The notes under the pieces were generated by a model. It did no database searches. It worked only from the letters and a program-made list of their open reading frames with translations, and was not told where the DNA came from. DNA of 64,000 nt from positions 3,026,181 through 3,090,180 of the forward strand of contig OX424570.1 in the NCBI GenBank assembly GCA_949152475.1. Direction: 5' to 3'. This DNA is from Terebella lapidaria. Lineage: Eukaryota > Annelida > Polychaeta > Terebellida > Terebellidae. Below, one piece after another: positions 13,801-25,800 of the stretch (positions within the stretch are counted from its first letter, which is position 1; every line of letters starts with the position of its first letter). The position numbers and the translations under genes are program-made.

Positions 13801-16800
13801 GGCCCTGAACGCAGGGGGTTTCCTGGGCTGTGCTGTACGGGTGACTGGGATGAAGATGTGATTATTTCTCGGAAAGATGGTGACTGGACTGAATGATTGA
13901 ATCAAGCTCATTTCATCAGAAACCCGAGTATTGTATAATATATACATTTTGACCTGAATTTTGTGTTTCTTTGTGTATCACACGTAACCATTTTTTTCGT
14001 GGAAATACATAGTGTATGCTATTTCACTGTTTGGTATGTACATCTATAAGGATCAACTACACAATATCGTCTACTCTTTCAAAAAATAGAAACACAAACA
14101 AAGCATATTATGTCCACCAGTAATAAACCGCATATAGTGGACGAGCCTGTTACATGACATTTTGCGAGAGACATAAGACTTCCAGTGTTGCTCTGCGAGC
14201 CATAAACATGCAACAATGGTCAGGGATATAATGCCGCAGACAAACTTTGATGTCTTTTTATCGAGCGCTGTCAGGAAATGTTCACTTTTTCACGTCAGCT
14301 GTGAAACTTGATGACAGCAGACAGGTCATATTGTTGGAATTATGTTCTGTCCAACTTGGAAATGGCAGAAAAGAATAAATCTGTTCACATGTATAAATAG
14401 TAGCCAATTCTATGTCACTGAACGCACATCAAGATCACAGGAAAGGTAATCTACCGTGATATAAGTATTGAACAAAATGCATCATTGGTGCTTGACGATA
14501 CATGTATTTTAGGAAAAAACGCTCCAAAATCCCCCATTTCAGCATTGCGAGTAACTACCATCCGTGCAAGATTCCGAGCGGATCGCACTTTGTGTCGTGT
14601 TTTCTGGTGCGAAATAAATGGATTTATACTCCCGTTGCATGCAGATTAAGGTGGCACAAGGCCATAAAGGGAATTGGTTGATGGGTTGGGGAGGGGGGAG
14701 TTTGATCAGGATAAAGTTACTGTAGCGAAGAACGGGAAATGGGCAAAATGATAGATTGCGGGTATTTTCTACTTTGTGCTAGGGGTTTCAATCACAGTGA
14801 TTTATCTGTTTTTGAGGGTATATGGAGTGGTTAATGGATAAAGCCATCACATTTTGTTGCGTGCTTTGCAAAGTCTGAAACAATCTCATGATCACATGAG
14901 CATAAAGGCAGCTCATGTAGGGCATAGCTTGTAGATCATATTTATCTCATATAAAAGATGGCACAGAGTGGCTTTGGCTGCCGAGATGATAGAGTCTCCA
15001 ATAAAAAAGATTCTGTTTCATTATGGATTATTATCTATGCACAGCCATTCCCTTGCACTTTGCTGTTTTTCTCCTCTATGTTTTGTATATTCCACATGTG
15101 AACTTGGATCAAATGAATGTTTGCTTTTTGTTTCTCAAGCAGGATTTAGACGTTTGCCATGCCGTTTATCCTTTCAGGGATACCCCTGCCCTTCTGTCTC
15201 CTGACCATACCCTCTAGTCTCATGTTCCATGTTGCTATGGTTACAGGAGCTGGTCGGAAGCAGCCCTAGGGTCCACTCAGGGATACTCCTGCCTCTGTTC
15301 CCTGACCATACCCTCTCGTCTCATGTTCTATGTTACTATGGTTACGGGAGCTGGTCGGAAGTAGCCCTAGGGTCCACTCAGGGATACTCCTGCCTCTGTT
15401 CCCTGACCGTACCCTCTCGTCTCATGTTCTATGTTGCTATGGTTACAGGAGCTGGTCGGGAGCAGCCCTAGGGTCCACTCAGGGATACCCCTGCCTCTGT
15501 TCCCTGACCATACCCTCTAGTCTCATGTTCTATGTTACTATGGTTACAGGAGCTGGTCGGAAGAAGCCCTAGGGTCCACTCAGGGATACTCCTGCCTCTG
15601 TTCCCTGACCGTACCCTCTCGTCTCGTTCTATGTTGCTATGGTTACAGGAGCTGGTCGGAAGCAGCCCTAGGGTCCACTCAGGGATACCCCTGCCCCTCT
15701 GTCCCCTGACCGTGCCCTCTAGTCTCATGTTCTATACTACTATGGTTACAGGAGCTGGTCGGAAGCAGCCCTAGGGTCCACTCAGGGATACTCCTGCCTC
15801 TCTGTTCCATGACCGTACCCTCTCGTCTCATGTTCTATGTTGCTATGGTTACAGAAGCTGGTCGGAAGCAGCCCTAGGGTCCACTCAGGGATACTCCTGC
15901 CTCTCTGTTCCATGACCGTGCCCTCTCGTCTCGCGTTCTATGTTGCAATGGTTACAGAAGCTGGTCAGAAGCAGCCCTAGGGTCCACTCAGGGATACTCC
16001 TGCCCCTCTGTGCCATGACCGTACCCTCTCGTCTCATGTTCTATGTTACTGTGGTTACAGAAGCTGGTCGGAAGCAGCCCTAGGGTCCACTCAGGGATAC
16101 CCCTGCCTCTGTTCCCTGACCTTACCCTCTAGTCTCATGTTCTATGTTGCTATGGTTACGGGAGCTGGTCGGAAGCAGCCCTAGGGTCCACTCAGGGATA
16201 CCCCTGCCTCTGTTCCCTGACTGTACCCTCTAGTCTCATGTTCTATGTTGCCATGGTTACAGAAGCTGGTCTGAAGCAGCCCTAGGGTCCACGCAGGGAT
16301 ACTCATGCCCCTCTGTCTCCTGACCATACCCTCTAGTCTCATGTTCTATGTTGCCATGGTTACAGGAGCTGGTCGGAAGCAGCCCTAGGGTCCACTCAGG
16401 GATACTCCTACCCCTCTGTCTCCTGACCGTACCCTCTGGTCTCATGTTCTATGTTACTATGGTTACAGGAGCTGGTCGGAAGCAGCCCTAGAGTCCACCC
16501 AGGGATACTTCTGCCTCTGTTCCCTGACCGTATCTCTCTAGTCTCATGTTCTATGTTGCTATGGTTACAGGAGCTGGTCGGAAGCAGCCCTAGGGTCCAC
16601 TCAGGGATACCCCTGCCTCTCTGTTCCCTGACCGTACCCTCTAGTCTCATGTTCTATGTTGCTATGGTTACAGAAGCTGGTCAGAAGCAGCCCTAGGGTC
16701 CACTCAGGGATACTCCTGCCCTCTGTCCCATGACCGTACTCTCTAGTCTCATGTTCTATATTGCTATGGTTACAGAAGCTGGTCGGAAGCAGTCTTAGGG

Positions 16801-19800
16801 TCCACTCAGGGATACTCCTGCCCTCTGTCCCATGACCGTACTCTCTAGTCTCATGTTCTATGTTGCTATGGTTACAGGAGCTGGTCGGAAGCAGCCCTAG
16901 TGTCCACTCAGGGATAATCCTACCCTCTGTTCCCTGACCGTACCCTCTAGTCTCATGTTCTATGTTACTATATTTACAGGAGCTGGTCGGAAGCAGCCCT
17001 AGTCAGAGGAACTGGCGCGGAATTCTGATCGCTCTGCTTGTCATCATCGTCGTGTGTGCACTCATCGTGGTCGCAGTTATACTTGTGACGCCCAGTAAAT
17101 ATATTATTGTATTAAAGTGGCATAATCATTATCGTTTACTAGTTTACTCTGTCTAGTATCACGAATAAAAGAACTAAGAAAAATTATACAAATATCTTCC
17201 TGATAGGCCTCGTATGATCTATTGGTTCTACCACTGGATATATTCGAGGCAAATGATCTAACAAATTATGTCATGCTCTCACCAATACATTATCAATAAG
17301 GCTACTTTCAGCAGTGTTCAGTAAATCTTCCAATGAATACAATTTCCATTTTCAACTATTTTTCAACTTGAACAATAACATGAGTAATGCAAGAACACTA
17401 GTCAAATTAATATCATGATTGGAAAAGTTTGGTATGAAAACTTTGTATTCACATATGTATATGAAGCAATTTTAACTTACTCTCCAGAAAATGAAGTGGA
17501 ACCCCTCGGAGAGTTGTTCACGTTCGAGGACTTTATCAATCGGCATTATGAGCCGAGAATGTTTGCCGCGACGTGGATCAAAGGTCAGTGATCAAACAAT
17601 ATTGGATATAAACATACACAGTGTTCATTTGAACATATACTTAATAACAAAACTTATACTGGCTCTGATATAGAGTGTGAAAATAAAATTTATGCAAAAT
17701 ATACTCATACACGTAAAGCACTTGGAATAAATTTGAGAATTATTTCCTCTATGTCTTTCTTGATGTATGCATGATATATTCTCGTTGTTCACCATTGTCC
17801 ACAGACACTGATGTCTTTGTTTACCTGTCAAAAGAGGGAGAAATCATCGAGTACAATGCTGCAGAGAATTCCACGTTCATCATCATGGACAACTCCACAT
17901 TTGTAAGGACGTTTTCAAAAATGGAAAATATGTGAAACAGTTCAGAACTTAGTCGTGTATGATCTAATTTTCCTTTTTGAAATAGACAGTGAAAATCAGC
18001 ATTTGAAAATGTTTTAATACCGGGTAGTTATAATCTTTCTTTTTTTGTTTTTTTTGCAGAGAACTCCAAAAATGGAGGCATTTTATGTGTCACAAGACTT
18101 GAATTATGTGCTAGTAGCATATGATGTTGAAAAGGTTTGTAAACAGTGTGTACATGTCGATCCAAGTATTGCCTAAAACCTAAAGAATATTTGAGTATGA
18201 ATGACTCATAAAATTTATAGCAATGACACAATTTTTGCAGACTTTCAGACATTCCACCAAAGCGAGGTACAAGATTTATAACCGGCGCGAAGAGTCATCA
18301 GAAAAGTAAGTCCCTGCCACTAAATAATATTTCCCAGTCTTGACATGTGTACTTATGAACATGAATCCGATAGTATCTGCAAGCCTAGGGCAGAAAAAGA
18401 TTGAAGCCTACTAGATTCAGCAGGCAGAACAAAATGTTTAACAGATTAATACCAAAATTTTAGTGTCAATCAATTTCAAAATGGCAGCTTCACCAATAAT
18501 TCATCACACAAATATAGGTAAAATACTGGGTTTTTTGCAGGAAGTTGCTCAAGTTTCCCATGACGCTAGACTCGGGCTGGGACGAGAAGAAACTGCAGTA
18601 CGCCGGCTGGTCACCGCGCGGGTGTTCACTGGTGTGTACTCGCTTGAATCCAATCTTGCTAGGTGATACATGTATAACATCATATTCTATCATATTCATA
18701 TTCTACAGATTAAACTCTGCAGTTCTTTTGTCTTGAAATTATCTTTTTTATCATCTGCACAACTTTTTTGTCATCTGTGTTTGTCTAACTGATTCACACA
18801 TTCAAGTCTATCGCTAGAAATAATATTCATTATTTATTCCTTATACTTGCAACATATCCAGGCTTTTTCAAAATTATATAGCATTGTTATCAAATATTCA
18901 CAACTCATTGTTGCTAGCACAATATCTCATATCAATGTGCTTCACTGGTGTACATAAAATGTTGAAAAGCACTGTACCTGCAAGGAAAAAATCCAGACCA
19001 TATTTTTTGTTTGTGCATTTTCCAGACTTTTGTATACGATAACAACTTATACTTCCAAAAAGACCCTTTCACAACCGCGACACGAGTCACAAATTCCGGC
19101 AAACTGAAATTTGTATTCAGTGGAATCGCAGATTGGATGTATGAAGGTACAGAGACTTTAATAAATTTCCCTTCGGCATAACTTCCCCTTACACATGAAT
19201 TACCATAAAATCATTTTGATATGGTCATTTCACGTTTTGTAGGCATTTGATATGGCATTTTGATATGGTCATTTCACATTTGTAGGCCTACTTTTAATAA
19301 AAAGTTTAAAGTATGTTTGTATGTGGTAAATGAAGACCGGATTGTGGTACATAACGCAAAAATTCCTGTTTGATTATCATAATATTTCAATATTTTTCAC
19401 TTCAAGCTACCGTTTCGTATGATGATCTAATGCCATCTATATTTTATTGACACAGAGGAGATTTTACGCAGCAGTGTTGCTCATTGGCTGTCACCAGATA
19501 GCACGTACATCGCGTACGCCGTCTTCAATGATACGAACGTCCCGCTGTACAAATATCCTATGTACGGAGATACTACCGACATATACGGGCATGTCAAGGA
19601 AATTGCCTATCCTAAGGTTTGTGGGTCAAACCATTCAATTGGTCGATACTAAACGGTATATTTGAAGAAATTTTGGAGCTTTTGGGCAGATTCTCCACTT
19701 CTGCAATTAAATTGCTTCACCAAATGGGTTATCATTTGTGGTAGAATATAAAGTCAAATTACATGTAGTATATTTATGTTAGATTGGATTGATACAAAAA

Positions 19801-22800
19801 AAAATTTTCATTTTTGCAGGCTGGAGATGAAAATCCAAACGTGAATCCATCCGTCCAACTGTTTGTCGTGAACACCAAGACTCTGAATGTCAACAAACCA
19901 CTGCTGCCTCCCAGGGATTTCAGAAATCAGTCCGTATAGGAATAAACCTATAGTTTCTTTGCAGAAGACATCATGCAAGTTTCAACAAAATTCGTTCATA
20001 TCAAATGAACTGACATTGTGTTGGTTTTCGGCAGGGATCACTATTTGTTAGACGCTACATGGAAGGATGAACGCTGGGTTCTAGTGACTTGGTCCAACCG
20101 GATCCAGAACAAAACCATTCTGTCTCTATGTGACGTCGTGGCTGCGGAGTGTACAGACGTAAGCATTCTTCAAATGTTCAGATGTTTTTGGGAGAATGCT
20201 AGGCTGGATTCAAATCCACATTCTATATCAAATTCATGTATTTTCACTACAGAATTATCAACCTATTTGTATTTATCGAATATGATATCATAATTTTGAT
20301 AGTGTTTCAAGTTTGAATTTTGTTCAAATATCGGCAGATCTGTATCAGATTTCATAAATACCGATGTACTGAAATTGGTGATAGATGAGATTGTTATATT
20401 TGATATAATTAAGGCATTTCAGCAGAAATGCCTTTATGGTTTTGTCAAAATTTTTTTTTTCTTTTTTTTTTTTTTTTTTTCTTTTTTTTTCACTTTTTGG
20501 TTTCCGCACGATAACTTCAGTTTGCCTCGATGTATCTTCGCCAAATTTTCACTGCTGGTCAGAAATGTTGTGTGGAAGAAGCCTATTGTTTTTAAGCCGG
20601 CTCCGGGGTCCGTGAGGTCCGTGAGGATGAAATCAATGTTTCTGGTTTCCGCACGATAACTCAAAAAGTGTTATGGCAATGACTGTGGAACTTTGCATGG
20701 AGGTTCATATATCACCAGGGAAGAAGCCTATTGATTTTGAGGCCGATTCGTCAAACGACCTTTGACCTAGGGCTCGAAATAATTTTAGCTGAGTCATCCT
20801 TGAGGCTCTCCTGCATATCTCGGAAACGGTGCGTCGTAGAGCGAAACGGACGTTATTTTCAGACTCGTCATCCTAGACAAACATGTCTAAGGGGTATTAT
20901 GGATGACCTTTGACCTTGACCTTAAATTTTTTCGCTGAGTCGGCATTTTTCGTTTATGTCGATATCTCGGAAACGGTGCGTCGTAGAGCGAAACAGACAT
21001 TATTTTCGGACTCGTCGCCCTAGACAAACATGTCTTAGGGGTATTATGGATGACCTTTGACCTTGACCTTAAATTTTTTCGCTGAGTCGCCATTTTTCGT
21101 TTATGTCGATATCTCGGAAACGGTGCGTCGTAGAGCGAAACGGACATTATTTTCGGACTCGTCGCCCTAGACAAACATGTCTTAGGGGTGTTATGGATGA
21201 CCTTTGACCTTGACCTTAATTTTTTTTGCTGAGTCGGCATTTTTCGTATTCGTCGATATCTCGGAAACGGTGCGTCGTAGAGCGAAACGGACGTTATTTT
21301 CGGACTCGTCGCCCTAGCTAACATGTCTTAAGGGTATTATGGATGACCTTTGACCTTGACCTTAAATTTTTTCGCTGTGTCGCCATTTTTCGTTTTCGTC
21401 GATATCTCGGAAACGGTGCGTCATAGAGCGAAACGGACGTTATTTTCGGACTCGTCGCCCTAGACAAACATGTCTTAAGGGTATTATTGATGACCATTGA
21501 CCTTGACCTTAAATTTTTTCGCTGAGTCGGCATTTTTCGTTTTCGTCGATATCTCGGAAACGGTGCGTCATAGAGCGAAACGGACGTTATTTTCGGACTC
21601 GTCGCCCTAGACAAACATGTCTTAAGGGTATTATGGATGACCTTTGACCTTGACCTTAAATTTTTTCCCTGAGTCGGCATTTTTCGTTTTCGTCGATATC
21701 TCGGAAATGGTACGTCGTACAGCGAAACGGATGTTATTTTTGGACTCGTCGCCCCAGACAAACATGTATATAGGGTATTATGGATGACCTTTGACCTTGA
21801 CCTTCAATTTTTTTCGCTGAGTCGGCATTTTTCGTTTTCGTCGATATCTCGGAAACGGTGCGTCGTAGAGCGAAACGGACGTTATTTTCAGACTCGTCGC
21901 TCTAGACAAACATGTCTTAGGGGTATTATGGATGACCTTTGACCTTGACCTTAAATTTTTTCGCTGAGTCGGCATTTTTCGTTTTCGTCGATATCTCGGA
22001 AACGGTGCGTCGTAGAGCGAAACAGACGTTATTTTCGGACTCGTCGCCCTAGACAAACATGTCTTAGGGGTATTATGGATGACCTTTGACCTTGACTTTA
22101 AATTTTTTCGCTGAGTCGGCATTTTTCGTTTTCGTCGATATCTCGGAAATGGTGCGTCGTAGAGCGAAACGGATGTTATTTTCGGACTCGTCGCCCTAGA
22201 CAAACATGTACATAGGGTATGATGGATGACCTTTGACCTTGACCTTAAATTTTTTCGCTGAGTCGGCATTTTTCGTTTCCGTCGATATCTCGGAAACGGT
22301 CTCATTGGGAACTTATCATGTCAGCATTTTGTTTTTTCATGCTTCACCCTGAAATGCCTCCAAGGCCTTTAGGCCTTGACGTCTAGTTATATTTCCGAAA
22401 AAGGCTACATTCATCAAAATGCAGCAAAAAATTGCAAAACAAATATCATTGTACTTTCAGAACTTGGTTGAAACCAGTAATGAAGGCAATGGATGGACAC
22501 AAGTGGTATGTCAAGTTCTTTGAGCAAATAATAATAAAATACATGGTTTTTGCCTTACTCTGTATGTGGCATTATGACTTGTCACTCCCAACATTAGGGA
22601 ATTTTGGTGCATTTCACTTTATAAATATTCAAAATGCATGTAACTCGACTCGACTTTATTCCTTCAGGAAAAAGTTCGCTTTATTAACGACGGTGAGAAT
22701 TATCTGACGGTTTTACCGGAGCTCAACGGAGACAGCGGTTATTGGAGGCACATCGCGATGGTCAGCTCTAAGGTGAGGCTTCTAGCTGGCGATGTGACGA

Positions 22801-25800
22801 TCACAAATATTTCCAATAGTGGTTTGTGTTAGTGCCTGTTGTATATCAGAGAAGGCCAAATTTTATCATAATGCCTCGAATCTGTTGTCATGATGTAACC
22901 ATGCTAACGTGCATTATGATTTACATAATTTTTAGGAAGAGCAGAGCTCTTCCTCTATGATGTTGGGTTTTTTTTGGATTTTGGAGAATTTTCCTTTGTT
23001 TACATTTCGGAAAGTCCGACTTGGAGCCAGAGCAGACCATTCAATTGTGGATAATTAGGAGGGCCCGGGGCCAGTTGGAAAGAATATGACACCCGTGTAC
23101 CCAAGTATGGTTACTGTAATAAGTTATAAGCAATAATAGCCACAGGAGACGTGTGTTCCGACCGTTTATTTTTTTTGTGTGTCACCGTTTCATCACCCAT
23201 CACCACTCCCGTTTTGATCTTCTCTGAAATAGGGCTTTCTTGTATCAGATGCACTCAAAATTTTGCATAAACATTCCAGACTACATAGATAGTACATAAG
23301 CTATTGCAAAAATGGAAAAACGCTTGATACGGCAACACAATAATTGAAAACTTGTGGCAAGAGCTGGTATGTCCAGTAGGCCAAATGCAAATGAGTGTGG
23401 CCCCCTCCTAGTGTTTGTTCGCGAGGCAGCCAGCCACACTCGACCCGCTTCATCCCCATTCCGCACCACCTCTCCGCACCACCTCCCCCCCCCCCCCCCC
23501 CCATCCGACTACGACCCAATCGTTATAAATGAAAGCTGGGCGCACCCGGGTAAAAATCAGGTCTGCTGAATGGTCCGATGAGTTTGTCGCATGAATATAT
23601 CGCTAAACTATCTGCAAGATCGCAATCGTCGATACTGATGGATTTCAGAAATAAGATCCACCTCGAGAGATCATATATGCCGATGACAACAAGTTCACTT
23701 TCTTCACTATGCCTCCCCCCTCCTCTTCCACCTAAACATCGCGGTGAGCGTGCCTCATAGCCTAATGAATAATTAATGAGATGACATCACGAGATACTGT
23801 TAATACAAAAATAAATCAGTTGATCATAGCTTATCAATCATCTTTTAAAATCAATGATTTGTTGGTTGAGTCATGTTTCAATTGCTCGATTATTTTGTGC
23901 ATGATAGGTTACCAGTAATTGGAATCGTACCCAAATATGCAGCAATCTGAATCACATCATCACGTTTGTCACAAATGCCAGTTCTCATCATAATGGACGG
24001 CACATCTTTCCTGTAGGGGCCTACTGCATGCTTCAAGAGCGCCATCTGTTGAATGTCACGTATGATCAGATAGGCCTGTTGTTGTTACACCACTAATATT
24101 GGTTGCATGGGAATCGTGATGTGGCATTCTGAGCTGTGACATTGTTTAGACAATTAACAAGACATATAACATGTCTACTGATGGAGATAAAAAATAAACC
24201 GATGGGTAAATACTAATTAGGTCTATTATTGACCACAGTAAATTTAATTAAGACATAAAACATTTATTATTGGGCACAATAAGGTAAAGGTTCTGTCCAC
24301 TACATATTTCATGACTGTAACCGAATAGGTTAACATTAACTTTACTAGTTGTGTCTACTAGGGCCTATTGACCACAATAAAAAATAGTTAGGACATGAAA
24401 CATTGACTATTAGGTTCAAGATAAAGGTTCTGGTAAATATTTATTTGATGCTTGTAGTAGGTATGGTCATAATATGAAAATAAGTTAACATCGATTTTTG
24501 CTAGTTGAATCTATTAATAGTTTGGGGGGGGGGGGGGACTTTTTAGGTTACCGGACCTATGGTCCGATAACCTATTGCCATGGCGTTGCGTCCGGCGTCC
24601 GTCCGTCGTCCGTTCGTAAACAATTTTATCTTTAAAGTTTACGATCCGATTTTTCTGAAATTTTGCACAAAAATGCCTAAATATATTTCGAGAGGGAGGT
24701 ATTTTTTAGTTTTTTGATTTTCGCATTTTTTTCAAAATGGCGGCCGTTTTCGTCGAAAAATGCCTGATTTTGGATTTTGGCGGCCATTTTCTCAAAAACT
24801 GTTCAGTAACTTTTTTTCTTTTTGATACACAACACTCCTCATATATACTCCTGTGATGTGTATAAGTTTCGTTGCGCTTGAATCGCTCGAAGTGGGCCAT
24901 TTTGGGCCAAACTCGGCCCAAATGGGACTTTCCCATGTTAAATTCTCCTATGCTTTATAATGGGACATATTATGTCTTATATCTCACTTAATATTGAGAT
25001 TAGAGACTAGGAATCAATTGTGGACATATAGGAAATCATATATGCTGAATATTGTCGTGACCTTGAATTTGACCTCTGACCTCGGTTTCAAGGTCAGAGC
25101 GGCCGTTTTCGTCGAAAAATGGCCAATTTTGGACTTTGACGGTCGTTTTCTCAAAATCTGTTCAGTAACTTTTTTTTGTATTGATGCATAACACTCCTCA
25201 TATGTACCCCTGTGACATGTATAAATTTCGTTGCCCTTGAATCGCTCAAAGTGGGCCATTTTGGGCCCAAACTCGGCCCAAATGGGACTTTCCCATGTTA
25301 AATTCTCCTATGCTTTATAATGGGACACATTAAGCCATAATATCTCACTTAATATTGAGATTAGAGACTAGAAATCAATTGTGGACATATGGGAAATGAT
25401 ATATGCCGAACATTGTCGTGACCTTGAATTTGACCTTTGACCTCGGGTTCAAGGTCAGAGCACAAAATGGCTAATATCTCGCTTATTATCGACTTTACAG
25501 CTTAGAAATCAATTGTGAACATATAGGAAATGATATATGCTGAATATTCTCGTGACCTTGAATTTGACCTTTGACCTTATTTTCAAGGTCACATGACAAA
25601 ATGGCTAATATCTCGCTTAATATCGACTTTACAGCTTAGGAATCAATTGTGAACATATAGGAAATGATTTATGCTGAATATTCTCGTGACCTTGAATTTG
25701 ACCTCTGACCTCGGTTTCAAGGTCAGAGCGGCCGTTTTCATCGAAAAATGGCCAATTTTGGACTTTGACGGTCGTTTTCTCAAAATCTGTTCAGTAACTT

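Noticed and set aside
15229-16696. Repeated short frames ([13 protein letters not shown]-type) on both strands
   Set aside because: Translations of the minisatellite. ELVGSSP appears because the unit contains copied exon bases, not because these are genes.
15170-16979. CRISPR-like array
   Set aside because: Units are about 102 bp and near-identical throughout, with no unique spacers; the genome is eukaryotic.
20887-22305. Long minus-strand open frames with a 49-residue repeat
   Set aside because: They follow from a 147-bp satellite whose length is divisible by three; frame is broken between blocks and there is no start context, domain or splice structure.
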